Below are positions 25,501-36,864 of a stretch of 64,000 bases of DNA, piece after piece. Made by a program: the position numbers and the translations under genes. The notes beneath the pieces were generated by a model. That model was not told the DNA's origin. It did no database searches and saw nothing but the letters and a program-made list of their open reading frames with translations. Numbering within the stretch: position 1 is the first letter of the stretch; each line of letters opens with the position of its first letter. Origin of the DNA: Urophycis tenuis (taxonomy: Eukaryota; Chordata; Actinopteri; Gadiformes; Phycidae); the NCBI GenBank assembly GCA_036785325.1, contig JAXIVH010000024.1, positions 6,687,322-6,751,321 of the forward strand, in the 5' to 3' direction.

Positions 25501-27776
25501 CTAGCTAACACTTACCCTGGGGTGCTAGCTAACCGTAACCCTGGGGTGCTAGCTAACACTTACCCTGGGGTGCTAGCTAACCGTAACCCTGGGGTGCTAG
25601 CTAACACTTACCCTGGGGTGCTAGCTAACCGTAACCCTGGGGTGCAAGCTAACACTTACCCTGGGGTGCTAGCTAACACTTACCCTGGGGTGCTAGCTAA
25701 CACTTACCCTGGGGTGCTAGCTAACCGTAACCCTGGGGTGCTAGCTAACACTTACCCTGGGGTGCTAGCTAACCGTAACCCTGGGGTGCTAGCTAACACT
25801 TACCCTGGGGTGCTAGCTAACTGTAACCCTGGGGTGCTAGCTAACACTTAACCTGGGGTGCTAGCTAACCGTAACCCTGGGGTACTGGCCAACCCTTACC
25901 CTGACCCTGCAGGTGACGGCCCTGCTGGAGCTGGTGAAGTCCTGCAGCAACAGCTCCCCGGAAGCGGCTGCCCTCTGCTACGATGAGCTGGCTAACCTGG
26001 TGCTCAGCACCAACCTGGACCCTGCGGTGCAGGTCTGCATCTCCACCCACAGACCTAAGCCATCCATAACAACAAGACAATGCAGGGACTGATTAAGACC
26101 TCATTTTAAAATGTTAGAATTAAGTAGTGTAATCTGAAAATGAATTTTGACTTGGACACAAAGCTGTATTATTGTGTCATACATATCCATACCATTCATC
26201 AGCACCTACATCCCACCTCCCCTCCTCTCTCCCCACCTGAACTTCTCCCTACTTGTCGTCTCTTCTCCAGCTTTCTTCTCCCCACTGCCTCCGAAATCTC
26301 CGATCATGATTCTGATTCACATCTCATTCACAAATCAAAGCCCACCACCTGTCAGCTTGATCCCCTTCCCACAAACCTAGTCACAGCCTGCCTCTCCTCC
26401 CCCTCCCCTCATTACCGCCATTATTCACTCCTCACTTTCATCTGGATTGTCCCTTCACTTTTCAAAACCGTCAACCCTAACCTAACCCTGTATTAAAGAA
26501 ACCTGGCTCAGACCCCAACAACTACAGTAACCTCCGCCCCATCTCTAACCTACCCTTCATTTCCAAAATCCTCGAAAAGACTGTCGCCGCCCAACATCCT
26601 CATTCCCACCCCCCTCCCTCACCTCTTGTCTTTCTGAATTAAAAACCTGGTTAACCTCAAACTTCCTTCAACTTAACTGCAATAAAACCGAAGTCCTCCT
26701 CCTCGGCACTAAATCCACCCTAGCTAAAGTCAACGCCTTCTCTCTCACCATCGACGGCTCCTCAGTTCCCCCCTCCCCTCAGGTAAAGAGCTTGGGTGTC
26801 ATCCTCGACAGCACACCTTCCATTACCCGCACCGCATTACCCGCACCGCATATTTCCATCTACGCAACATAAACAGACTCCGCCTCTCCCTCACCCCCCT
26901 TACCGCCGCCATCCTTGTCAACAGCCTCGTCACCCCCCGCCTGGACTATTGCAATTCTCTCCTCTTCGGCCTCCCTCACAAGTCCCTCCATAAACTCCAA
27001 CTGGTCCAAAACTCTGCCGGCCGCATCATCACTAAGACCCCCACATACCACCACATCACCCCTGTCCTCCAGGACCTCCACTGGCTTCCTGTAACTCACC
27101 GCATCACTTACAAACTCCTGTTCACATTCATGGCCATCCACAACCTCGCGCCTCCTTACCTGTCTGACCTCCTGCACATCACCATCCCCACTCGTTCCCT
27201 CAGATCCTCCTCCTCCACCACCTCTCTATTCCCCCTGCCCGCCTCAGCACAATGGGGGGCAGAGCCTTCAGTCGCTCTGCTCCACAGCTCTGGAACACCT
27301 TGCCACCTGACCTATGGAACTGTGACTCTCTCCCTGTTTTTAAATCACGCCTTAAAACCCACCTCTTCCGGACTGCCTACTCCCTCTAACCTCCTTGCTT
27401 CCTGTTATACTTGCCCTATCTATATTTGTTTTAGCGTATTATGTTGATCTTTTTTACCATGGTCCTTTTTAACATGTGATTTGTATATTTCATTATGTGA
27501 TTTTAATTTATTCTGTCTGTACAGTGTCCTTGAGTGACCTGAAAGGCGCTTTTAAATCAAATGTATTATTATTATTATACAGTATGTGCCTTCTAACACA
27601 GCCATCTGCTGTCCTCGTGTCCACAGGAGTGGATTGGCAAGAGTGTGCTGGAAGACTTCCAGGATGACTTTGTGGTGGATCTCGGTCCGGAGATAACAGA
27701 GTGAGTTCGCCTGCTACCCAGCTAATGGAGACATGCTGTGGCTCCCCACACGCACACACACGCGCATACACACACA

Positions 27777-27833
<57 letters not shown>

Positions 27834-30800
27834 ATACACACACACTCACACACACGCGCAAGTCTATTGTTATTATGTTTGGGTGGCAGCTCCTCGCCCC
27901 TCCCAGCCAGCGTGCTCTACAACCTGGATGAGGAGGAGAGTGATGGAGGCATTGCTGTCAACCTGCTCCCCCTGCTGGCCAGAGAGGTGCAACACAGGGC
28001 ACAGTCTTGGACCCAGAGGGACAACACTGTCAAAAAGTCAGTCACTATATACCTAATAACAATAATGGAATAAGCCGATGGGAAATGTTGAACTGTTTGT
28101 GATTTATAACAAATATATATATATATGTGTATACTGTGTTTCCTCGCTGCAGGCAAGTCTCCGCTCTGTGTCTGTCTCCGTTCTTCCGGCTGCTGCGGGT
28201 GTGCGAGGAGAAGCGGCACCAGGGAGACCTGGAGGAGATAGATGCCCTGCTGGGTCTGTTGCACCTTGTTAGATGCTTCCCATCCCTCAACTCTGAGGGG
28301 TTGAGATGCCTGTGGTTCCTACTCAGATGGAGGCTACCCCTCTCACTCGACAAACCCTGCCGCCTGACATGTGGACATGGCATTTGGGGTTTGAACCCAA
28401 AACCTTTTTGGCTCAGTGCCTGCTAGCTTGGTCATCCTCCGTGACCAGCGGTCGCTCTGTGTTACAGGTTGCCCCTTGATACTGACTGATATGGCTGTTG
28501 TGGATAAAACGGAGAGCCTGTCAAAGGCACAGAGAGAATTCATCTGTACGTTGCTGTTCCACTCCATCAACTGGTTCAGAGAGGTATTGTGAATACCTTC
28601 TAAACACCTGGGGCCTCATGTACAAAGACTTGCATGGATTTCCTACTGAAACTTACCGTACGCCAAAGCCCAGAAACTTTCGTACGCACAAATAAATTTA
28701 GATGGATCAAAGTGTGCGTACACATGGATCCAAGCACCTTTTGTACATCCCAATCAACGTGGAAATGAGCACACATGCAGAGGTGGCAAACTCCTCCCTG
28801 TCCACGCCCCATTTGAATATGCCAATATGCAAAATATGCAAATGTTAATGTTACTCACCATAAAACGATCGACTTCTATCACATTGTCTTGTCTTAACAT
28901 ACTCAAATGAACACAAAATCATTTAAAATACACCTCAAATTATTTAATTCAACGTAATGCAACTGTTGCCAACAATGATAATTAATAGTTATAATTAGTA
29001 ATTATAGTTATAACTAGAATTTATAATTCCATGCAAGGATTTACTTGTGCATAGGAATGCTCGTAATCAATGAGATAAATTTAGATGTGGTGGGGATCGA
29101 ACCGCCAACCCTCCGGTAGTGGAACCCACGCTCTACCCACTGAGCTATGCCGCCCAGTTGATAACCGGAAAGGAATTAGCAGAGTCAAACGTAACAATGG
29201 AAAGCTAGGCTCAATGTTATCTCTTTTCGCATTTTAATCGCAAATATCTCAGAATAAAGTTTGCAAGGTCCTCTAACAACACTAACACTGCCATTGTTAA
29301 TACCATTTTCTTCATCACATTGCGCATGCTTTTATATCCACCGATATCATTGCAAACATGTTGGTGTGTTAATTGTTCATAAGTGTGTCTCTGACTACAC
29401 ATCACTCTGATGACTCATTGTTTTTGACATTATGAACAGTTTCCCAGCATCACCTCTAAGTGTGGCCAAAGGAACAATAGCTGTAGAAACGTGTGTATGA
29501 CAGCCCTGAGGGTGGCGTTGCCACCGTACATTTCCACGCTCATTTCACCTTTTGTACATCTGAACGTGAGCGTGGAAAAGGACGTACGCCACGTTTTTGT
29601 GCATACGCAACCTTTGTACATGAGGCCCCAGATCTTGGATGCAGGATGATGTCGTGGACCTAATGTGTGTTGTGTGTAGGTGGTGAATGGCTTCTGTAGA
29701 CTCAAAGAAGCTGAAATGAAAATGAAAGTGATGAACCGCCTGCAGAACATCACCTACCTCCAGACGCTTTTGGAGAAAACACTAGCGGGTAGGGCTGTTG
29801 ACAGAACGCGTCTGACCAGTGTGACATCCAGAGCGCTGCCACCCAGGCTCGGAGGCCGTGACTAATGTGTTTCGCTGTTTGCGTTTGCTTTCAGTAACCC
29901 CAGGCTACAGTCCTCCTCTTGCCAACTTTGACGGTGACACATCTGAAGGAGTTTATGTTCCCAACGCCACCGCTCTGCCGAGCAAGATAAAGAAAGGTGA
30001 GGGAAAAGGGACCCACTCACACAGGAAGCATGAGCAGCACTATCTACGAGACTAGCTGGTTTCACCTTGATCACAACCTGCTGTTGGTGGGACAGACAGA
30101 CATGGATCAGCAGACATGGATCCCGCCCTGATCTGCTCAGTGAATTGAGGCCAAATCGATCAAATGATTGGAAAACGGCTGATATTGGCGTTGGCTGATG
30201 GCTGTACTTTGTCCTGCTCACCTGAAGTACCTTTGGCTTTCTTTGTAATCGTCCTTGAGACGGAACAGGGAAGAAAAGAAAAGCCTCCAGTACGAGCTCC
30301 CCGGACGGCAGCTCTGTCCCAGAGGACGGCCCGGAGGCTGAGGAGACCCAGCAGGTAGACCAATGATCCCAACATCTGCACATGTCCACTCCTTTCCCCC
30401 ACCCTGGAAGTGTGATGAAGTCACAGGGGGCTGTGGTCCTCCTCACAGGAGCATCTGGAGAAGGAGAAGAGAGGTGAGGATCCCAGGCTGGGCCTCAGTC
30501 TGGCGGGCTGGAGGCCCTTCTTCAGAGAGCTGGACATGGAGGTGCTGAGTGTACTGCAGTGCGGCCTGCTCTCCCGCGCTGCGCTGGACAGGGAGCTCCA
30601 CGCCAAGGTACCGCTCCACTGTGCTGAGCACCACAAGCATGTGATTGGTGGAGATACCGTGGAATCAAATAAAGTGTTTCTTCATTTCCACTGTATACGC
30701 CAGAGAAACACGTGGGCTCGACAGCTCAGTCGAAATTATGTCTCTACAAACGTTCCAAGATTTGTCTCCTGTTTTGATGGAGAAAACATCTCTGTGCATT

Positions 30801-32711
30801 GTGATCTCATCGCCACTTTCTATTCGAGATTTTAAGAGCTAAAAGTTTAATTTGTGAATTTTAAATAGGTTCTATTAAACAATGGCCCTATGTTGTCACT
30901 GCCAGATAGCTTCACCTGTAATGTTTGTGTTGCGGTACAGGAGGAGGTTCTGCTGGGTCCGGCAGAGCTGCTCTTCCTGCTGGATGACCTGCAGCTCAAG
31001 ATAGAGTTCAGCCTCACGGCTGCCCCGGCCAGAAGGGGCCCCTTCCTGAAGGTGTGAAGCACTACCAGGGGACATAGCGGTGGTCTAAGGGTCCTGTTTG
31101 TCCAAAAACACTGTTGTGTTTCAGGAAAGAGTTGATGGAGCTCCATCACACTGTAAGGTTTAGCGTAACAATGTGACCTAAAAAAACTGTGCTAAGATGG
31201 AACTCCACCTGAAGCCTAACCCGTAATTGTTGCAGGGTCAGGGTTAGGTGTTGCAGGGTCAGCGTTAGGTGTTGCAGGGTCAGGGTTAGGTGTTGCAGGG
31301 TCAGGGTCAGGGTGAGGTGTTGCAGGGTCAGGGTGAGGTGTTGCAGGGTCAGGGTGAGGTGTTGCAGGGTCAGGGTTAGGTGTTGCAGGGTCAGGGTGAG
31401 GTGTTGCAGGGTCAGGGTGAGGTGTTGCAGGGTCAGGGTGAGGTGTTGCAGGGTCAGGGTTAGGTGTTGCAGGGTCAGGGTGAGGTGTTGCAGGGTCAGG
31501 GTTAGGTGTTGCAGGGTCAGGGTGAGGTGTTGCAGGGTCAGGGTTAGGTGTTGCAGGGTCAGGGTGAGGTGTTGCAGGGTCAGGGTTAGGTGTTGTGGAG
31601 CACAATGTGACCAGCTGTTCATGTGGGGACTGCGCAGGGCCGGCCAGACAAGAGTGTTGGCTTCTCACACCTGCAGCAGAGGAGCCCACAGGATGTGGCC
31701 TCCTACTGCATCCAGCTGCTGCCCAGCCTCTGCTCCCACCTGGAGAACTGCCACAACCACTTCCAGGTACGCACGCACACACGCACGCAATCACACACAC
31801 GCACGCACGCACGCAATCACACACACACACACACACACACACATGTTTGCTGTTTCACTGCTGTCTGCTGGTATCAGAGTCTGCTGTCGGAGAACCAGGG
31901 CGTGGTCGACGGCCCTGCCACTGACCCACAGGAGCACCTCCTCCTGTCCTCCTCCTACCAGCTGCTCCTTCAGGTCCTCAACACCACTTTCAGTTGGTGA
32001 GCTCTAACTTGTCCGGGGGGGCATGACTGGATTGTGGGGGGTTGTGGTGTCTCCAGTGAAACGAGGGCTGTTATGTCAGCTCCAGCTTCCGCTCACATTT
32101 GGTAGCTGCTCTTCAGCCCCTCGTCACTTTCTCTTCAGCCCTTTGGATTTCTGTGTTTGTATGTTGTTGTTTGTTGTTTGCGTCAGGTCTGGATTCTCCC
32201 AGACAGGCCACCGTAGTTTGCTGAAGAGCGCACTGGGTATTCTGGCCAGCAGGCTAAAAGAAGGAGGGCAGGAGTTGGCCCTAGAGGAGCTCATCAAGTG
32301 AGTGACAGGCCCACGGGCCACCCAGAGCAGTCATTTGGCATGCGTCTGCTCTAAAGGCCGCTCGCCACATATGTGATGGCGATGTGTAATTTCCCATTGT
32401 CTCCTCGTCAGACACAGCTTCCAGTACCTGCTCAACTTCCGCAGCACAATGCCAACGCTGAGCACAGCGCTCTGTCTGTCCCGGCTGCTGTCCACGGTGT
32501 CCAGGACGGCGGGCCACACAGCGGCCTACCGGGAGCAGACGGGTGGGTCTGTCCCCTCACGGTGCACTCCCCTGCCCTGAGGCTCAACAGGGTTTAACTT
32601 GTGTTTCTTCCAGCTTCGCTCGCACGCCGTTTCCTGAGCCAAGAGTGGGTGTCCTCCACTGGGCAGAGGGAGAAAGGCACCAGGTTCAACGAGAGCATTC
32701 AGACTCTCCTC

Positions 32712-32784
<73 letters not shown>

Positions 32785-35700
32785 CGTGCGCGCGCGTGCG
32801 TGCGTGCGTGTGTGTGTGTGCGTGCTGGAAATTATTATGCATAAAACGGCTCATGATCACATTGCCTGTGGTGTAGCTCACCACATCTTCACCACATCTT
32901 GGTTCATGGGGAGAGCTGATGAACACCACTAGTAACCAATAGTAACTGATATTACTTACTGGCCACAGGGAGAATGAGGCCAGCGAGTCAAAAGCATTTG
33001 CACCTTCTTGAGGTGGTGAAGCAGGGTGGCCCATGCCCTCCTCCCTCTCTGTTGTCAGCATCTACTTGGAGCACGTGGATGACGTCCTGAGGGCAGTGGA
33101 GGAGCTCGCTGGGGAAGGAGTCTCCGAGCTGCTGGCGGCCACCAAAGACGGCAGCTCGGCGACCTGGCCCACCCTGACCAGGTAGAGCCTGCGTCACGTC
33201 GTGTGTCTGCTTCAAGCAGAGGCCCGTGCCTCATGATGCTGGACGGCATCTACCGCTTGCTGCTGCTGTTGGCTAACCACTGTCACGGTGGCTGCAGGCA
33301 GACGTTCCCGGTGTTCTACAAAGGCCTGCTGGGAGAGCTGGAGAGGACGGTGAAGCGCATCTCCCCCGGGAAGACGAGTGATGGATACGAGGTGAGGGGA
33401 CGGCCTCCTGCTGGGCAGCGTCAGTCAGGACTATGAGGCCCGGCGTGTACAGAGCTTTCAAATGAGTAAAAAGAAGGGCTGTTTCTACTCCACGTTGAAC
33501 CACGGACGTGATGATGGTATTAACACTGCTGGTGATGTAATGTCCTGCTTCACTGGCCTGTTTCAATGTATCTTTATCTTATTATTGTAGGGTTTGATTG
33601 TTTATGTATTCATGTGTTTTTTTTCTCCTCCTCGCAGAGCCAAAGTGAGAAACTTCTCACCTGGAACCTGGCAGTCAGAGACTTTCACATCCTGGTCAAC
33701 CTGGTCAAGGTACACTGCCAGTGTGAAGAGAACCATTTAAAACCAGGAAGACCAGATGGGCATAGGACGAGTGGTTCTGTTGTTATGGAGGAACATGAAC
33801 TCATTCAAGAGGAGATATTGAATTGTTGTACAGTCTGTGAGCCGACGTTCTGTGGGTCAGCTAATCAGGGTTGTCCTGTACTCTGTGAACCAGAGATCCC
33901 TGTTGCTTTAGTGGCCTCACGTGAGTCCCTTGTCACTGTTGATAAAGAATGAGCTGTTTCCTGCAGCAGTGGAGCAAGGCCGCCTGGCTATCCATGCTAG
34001 CCACTCAGTGGGCATCTGGTTGGCAGGCCTCTGGTTGGCAGGCCTCTGATTGGCAGGCCTCTGGTTGGCAGGCCTCTGATTGGCAGGCCTCTGATTGGCA
34101 GGCCTCTGATTGGCAGGCCTCTGATTGGCAGGCCTCTGGTTGGCAGGCCTCTGATTGGCAGGCCTCTGGTTGGCAGGCCTCTGATTGGCAGGCCTCTGGT
34201 TGGCAGGCCTCTGATTGGCAGGCCTCTGCCGTGCTCCAGTTTCAGACAAGCTGGGGTCACTAACAGTGTGTGTTATTTAATGAGGGCTCTCTGTATTTAC
34301 TAGCAGCTGCAACACACAGACATTAAGATTCAAGATTCAAGTATCTTTATTGTCAAATGTGCTACATGGCAGGCATATAGCACAGATGAAATTGCAGTCC
34401 TCTCAGACCTGGTGCAAAATAAACAATGGACAGACAAACGGACACCGTACAGACAAAAACACAGAAACACAGAAAAGTACGAAAAAGTGAGGTAGTGCGT
34501 TGATAAATGGAAAATTGAATAGTGCAAAAAATAGTGCAAATATTAAAACAGTCAAAGGACAAATTTTAAAGTGTCAGTCAGGATGAGAGTTTGTGAGTGG
34601 TGGCGGGAGGGCAATGGTCCGAGGTGGGTGCAGGGTTAAGAGTCAAGAGTCTATGGCAGGGGGGCAGAGGAGGGGGGGGGGGGGGGGGGGGGGCAGGGGC
34701 AGAACAGGGAGGGAGTTGAGCCTCCGGACAGCCTGGTGAAAGAAGCTGTCCTTGAGCCTGCTGGTTTTGGCCCGCAGACTCCGCAGTCTCCTCCCCGACG
34801 GCAGAAAACTGAAGATACTGTGGGATGGGTGGGTGGGGTCACCAGCAATCCTGATGGCTTTGCCGGTGAGGCGGGTGTAGTAAATGTCCAAAATGGGGGG
34901 GAGAGAGACACCGATGATCCTCTCAGCTGCTCTCACTATGCGCTGCAGTGTCTTGCGGCAGGACACGGTGCAGGCACCGTACCACACAGTGATGCAGCTG
35001 GTCAGGAGGCTCTCGATGGTGCCTCTGTAGAATGTGTGCATGATGGTGGATGAGGCCCCAGCTCTTTTTAGTTTGCGGAGGAAGTACAGGCGTTGGTTGG
35101 CTTTTTTGGCCAGTGATGCGGTGTTATGGTTCCATGACAGGTCTTCGGAGATGTGCACACCCAGGAACTTGGTGCTGCTCACCCTCTCCACTGTAGCATC
35201 GTTGATGATCAGTGGAGCATGCTGTGTGTGCATTCTCCTGAAGTCCACAACAATCTCCTTCGTCTTCTCCACATTCAGACGGAGATTGTTGTCCTTGCAC
35301 CACGTAGCCAGCCTGTTCACCTCACTCCTGTAGATCGTCTCATCGCCGTTGTTGATGAGACCCACCACAGTCGTGTCATCCGCAAACTTGATGAAGATGT
35401 TGGAGCTGGATGTTGGTGTGCAGTCGTGGGTCAGCAGGGTGAATAGGAGGGGGCTCAGCACACATCCTTGGGGGGCCCCCGTGTTCAGTGTGATGGTGCT
35501 GGAGGTGCTGCTGCCGACCCGAACAGTCTGTGGTCTTCCCGTCAGGAAGTCCAACAGCCAGTTGCACAGGGAGGTGTTGAGTCCTAGCTGGTCCAGTTTG
35601 TGAATGAGCTGCTGGGGGATGATTGTGTTGAATGCTGAGCTGAAGTCGATGAACAGCATTCTGACATAGGAGTCCTTTGTATCCAGGTGGGTGAGGGCAG

Positions 35701-36625
35701 AGTGGAGGGCAGAGGAGATGGCATCATCGGTCGAACGATTGGACCGATATGCAAACTGGAAAGGGTCCAGGGTGGGGGGGAGGGCAGGGCAGACTTGATG
35801 TGTTAAAACAATCCATAAAATGTAAATTATTAAATTATTATTAATTGTATATGTATTCTACTTTCAACTTTCTAATCACATACTCCTCACATAAGTCAGG
35901 TAAGTCAAAATCAGAAAAGTTGTAGTAAAAATATCTTTGCAAATGTCTGTGATCATAAAAACAAAGAAGCCATTAGAAAAGCATCAAGCTCATCAAAATG
36001 TGGACTAACCTGAGAAGTAATCTGTATGATGATATCACCACAGGTGTTTGACAGCAGGCCAGTTCTCAATGTGTGCCTTAAGGTGAGTGGACTGCATGTG
36101 GCCATTGTGATTCCAGTAGTTTCCGTGGTGAGACACTGATCTGTGATGCTGTTCCTTGAAGTATGGCCGTCTCTTCCTGGAGTGTTTCCTGAGGCTGGGG
36201 ATGCCACTGCTGGACCTCTGTTTCAAGAAGCACAAGGTAAACACACTCCATGGAAAGACTCCCTATACTGCTCATTACTATCACAGTCTCTTTCACAGAA
36301 GGCAAAACGTCAAATGTTATTGGCCAAACTAGATGTTTCAAAATGTCATTAATTTTTAAAGACTTCTTAATTTGTAACAAAGAAACCTTTTTATAACTTC
36401 TGTTAAAATCAGATTTCTCTTATTCAGAGTCTTATTCAATGATTGTCAGCCTTTTTGCCCAGAGATTGACTAAATGTAGAGCTGGTACTACAGTCTACTG
36501 CGTTGTAGACTCATCGTGTAAAGCTGGAGAAGCTGCAGACTTGGTGAACCCTACTGCACTGAAACATTAAACAAAGGCGACCAATGTGAACAACAACATC
36601 CTGTCTTCTTGTATACAGTTCAAAC

Positions 36626-36673
<48 letters not shown>

Positions 36674-36824
36674 AGGAGGATGTGCAGAGTCTACTGAAGA
36701 CCTTTCAGCTCAGCACCAGGCAGCTTCATCACATGTGTGGTCACTCAAAGGTATCTGTCCTAAGTATATATATATATATATATATATATATACCACACAC
36801 ACACACACACACATATATATACAA

Positions 36825-36864
<40 letters not shown>

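Noticed and set aside
24604..25851. 415-codon plus-strand frame of NPGVLA-type octapeptides
   Set aside because: Pure translation of a 24-bp minisatellite inside a fancd2 intron; no start context or non-repeat sequence.
26012..26014. An Asn codon in LSTNLDP that aligns with a human Lys (HEKLDP), which at first looked like loss of the FANCD2 ubiquitin site
   Set aside because: Counting residues places human K561 in VIRKQLSST, which is conserved here as AAG at 24283-24285. The Asn is at an ordinary variable position.
29085..29156. Possible tRNA gene on the minus strand
   Set aside because: A and B boxes are present, but the T-arm and acceptor stems do not pair. It sits inside a transposon, so a SINE head is the better reading.
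31146..32007. Frames with QHLTLTL, PNPDPAT and CRVRVRC patterns
   Set aside because: All derive from the 21-bp intronic minisatellite. The real coding part here is fancd2 exons 31638-31766 and 31878-31996.
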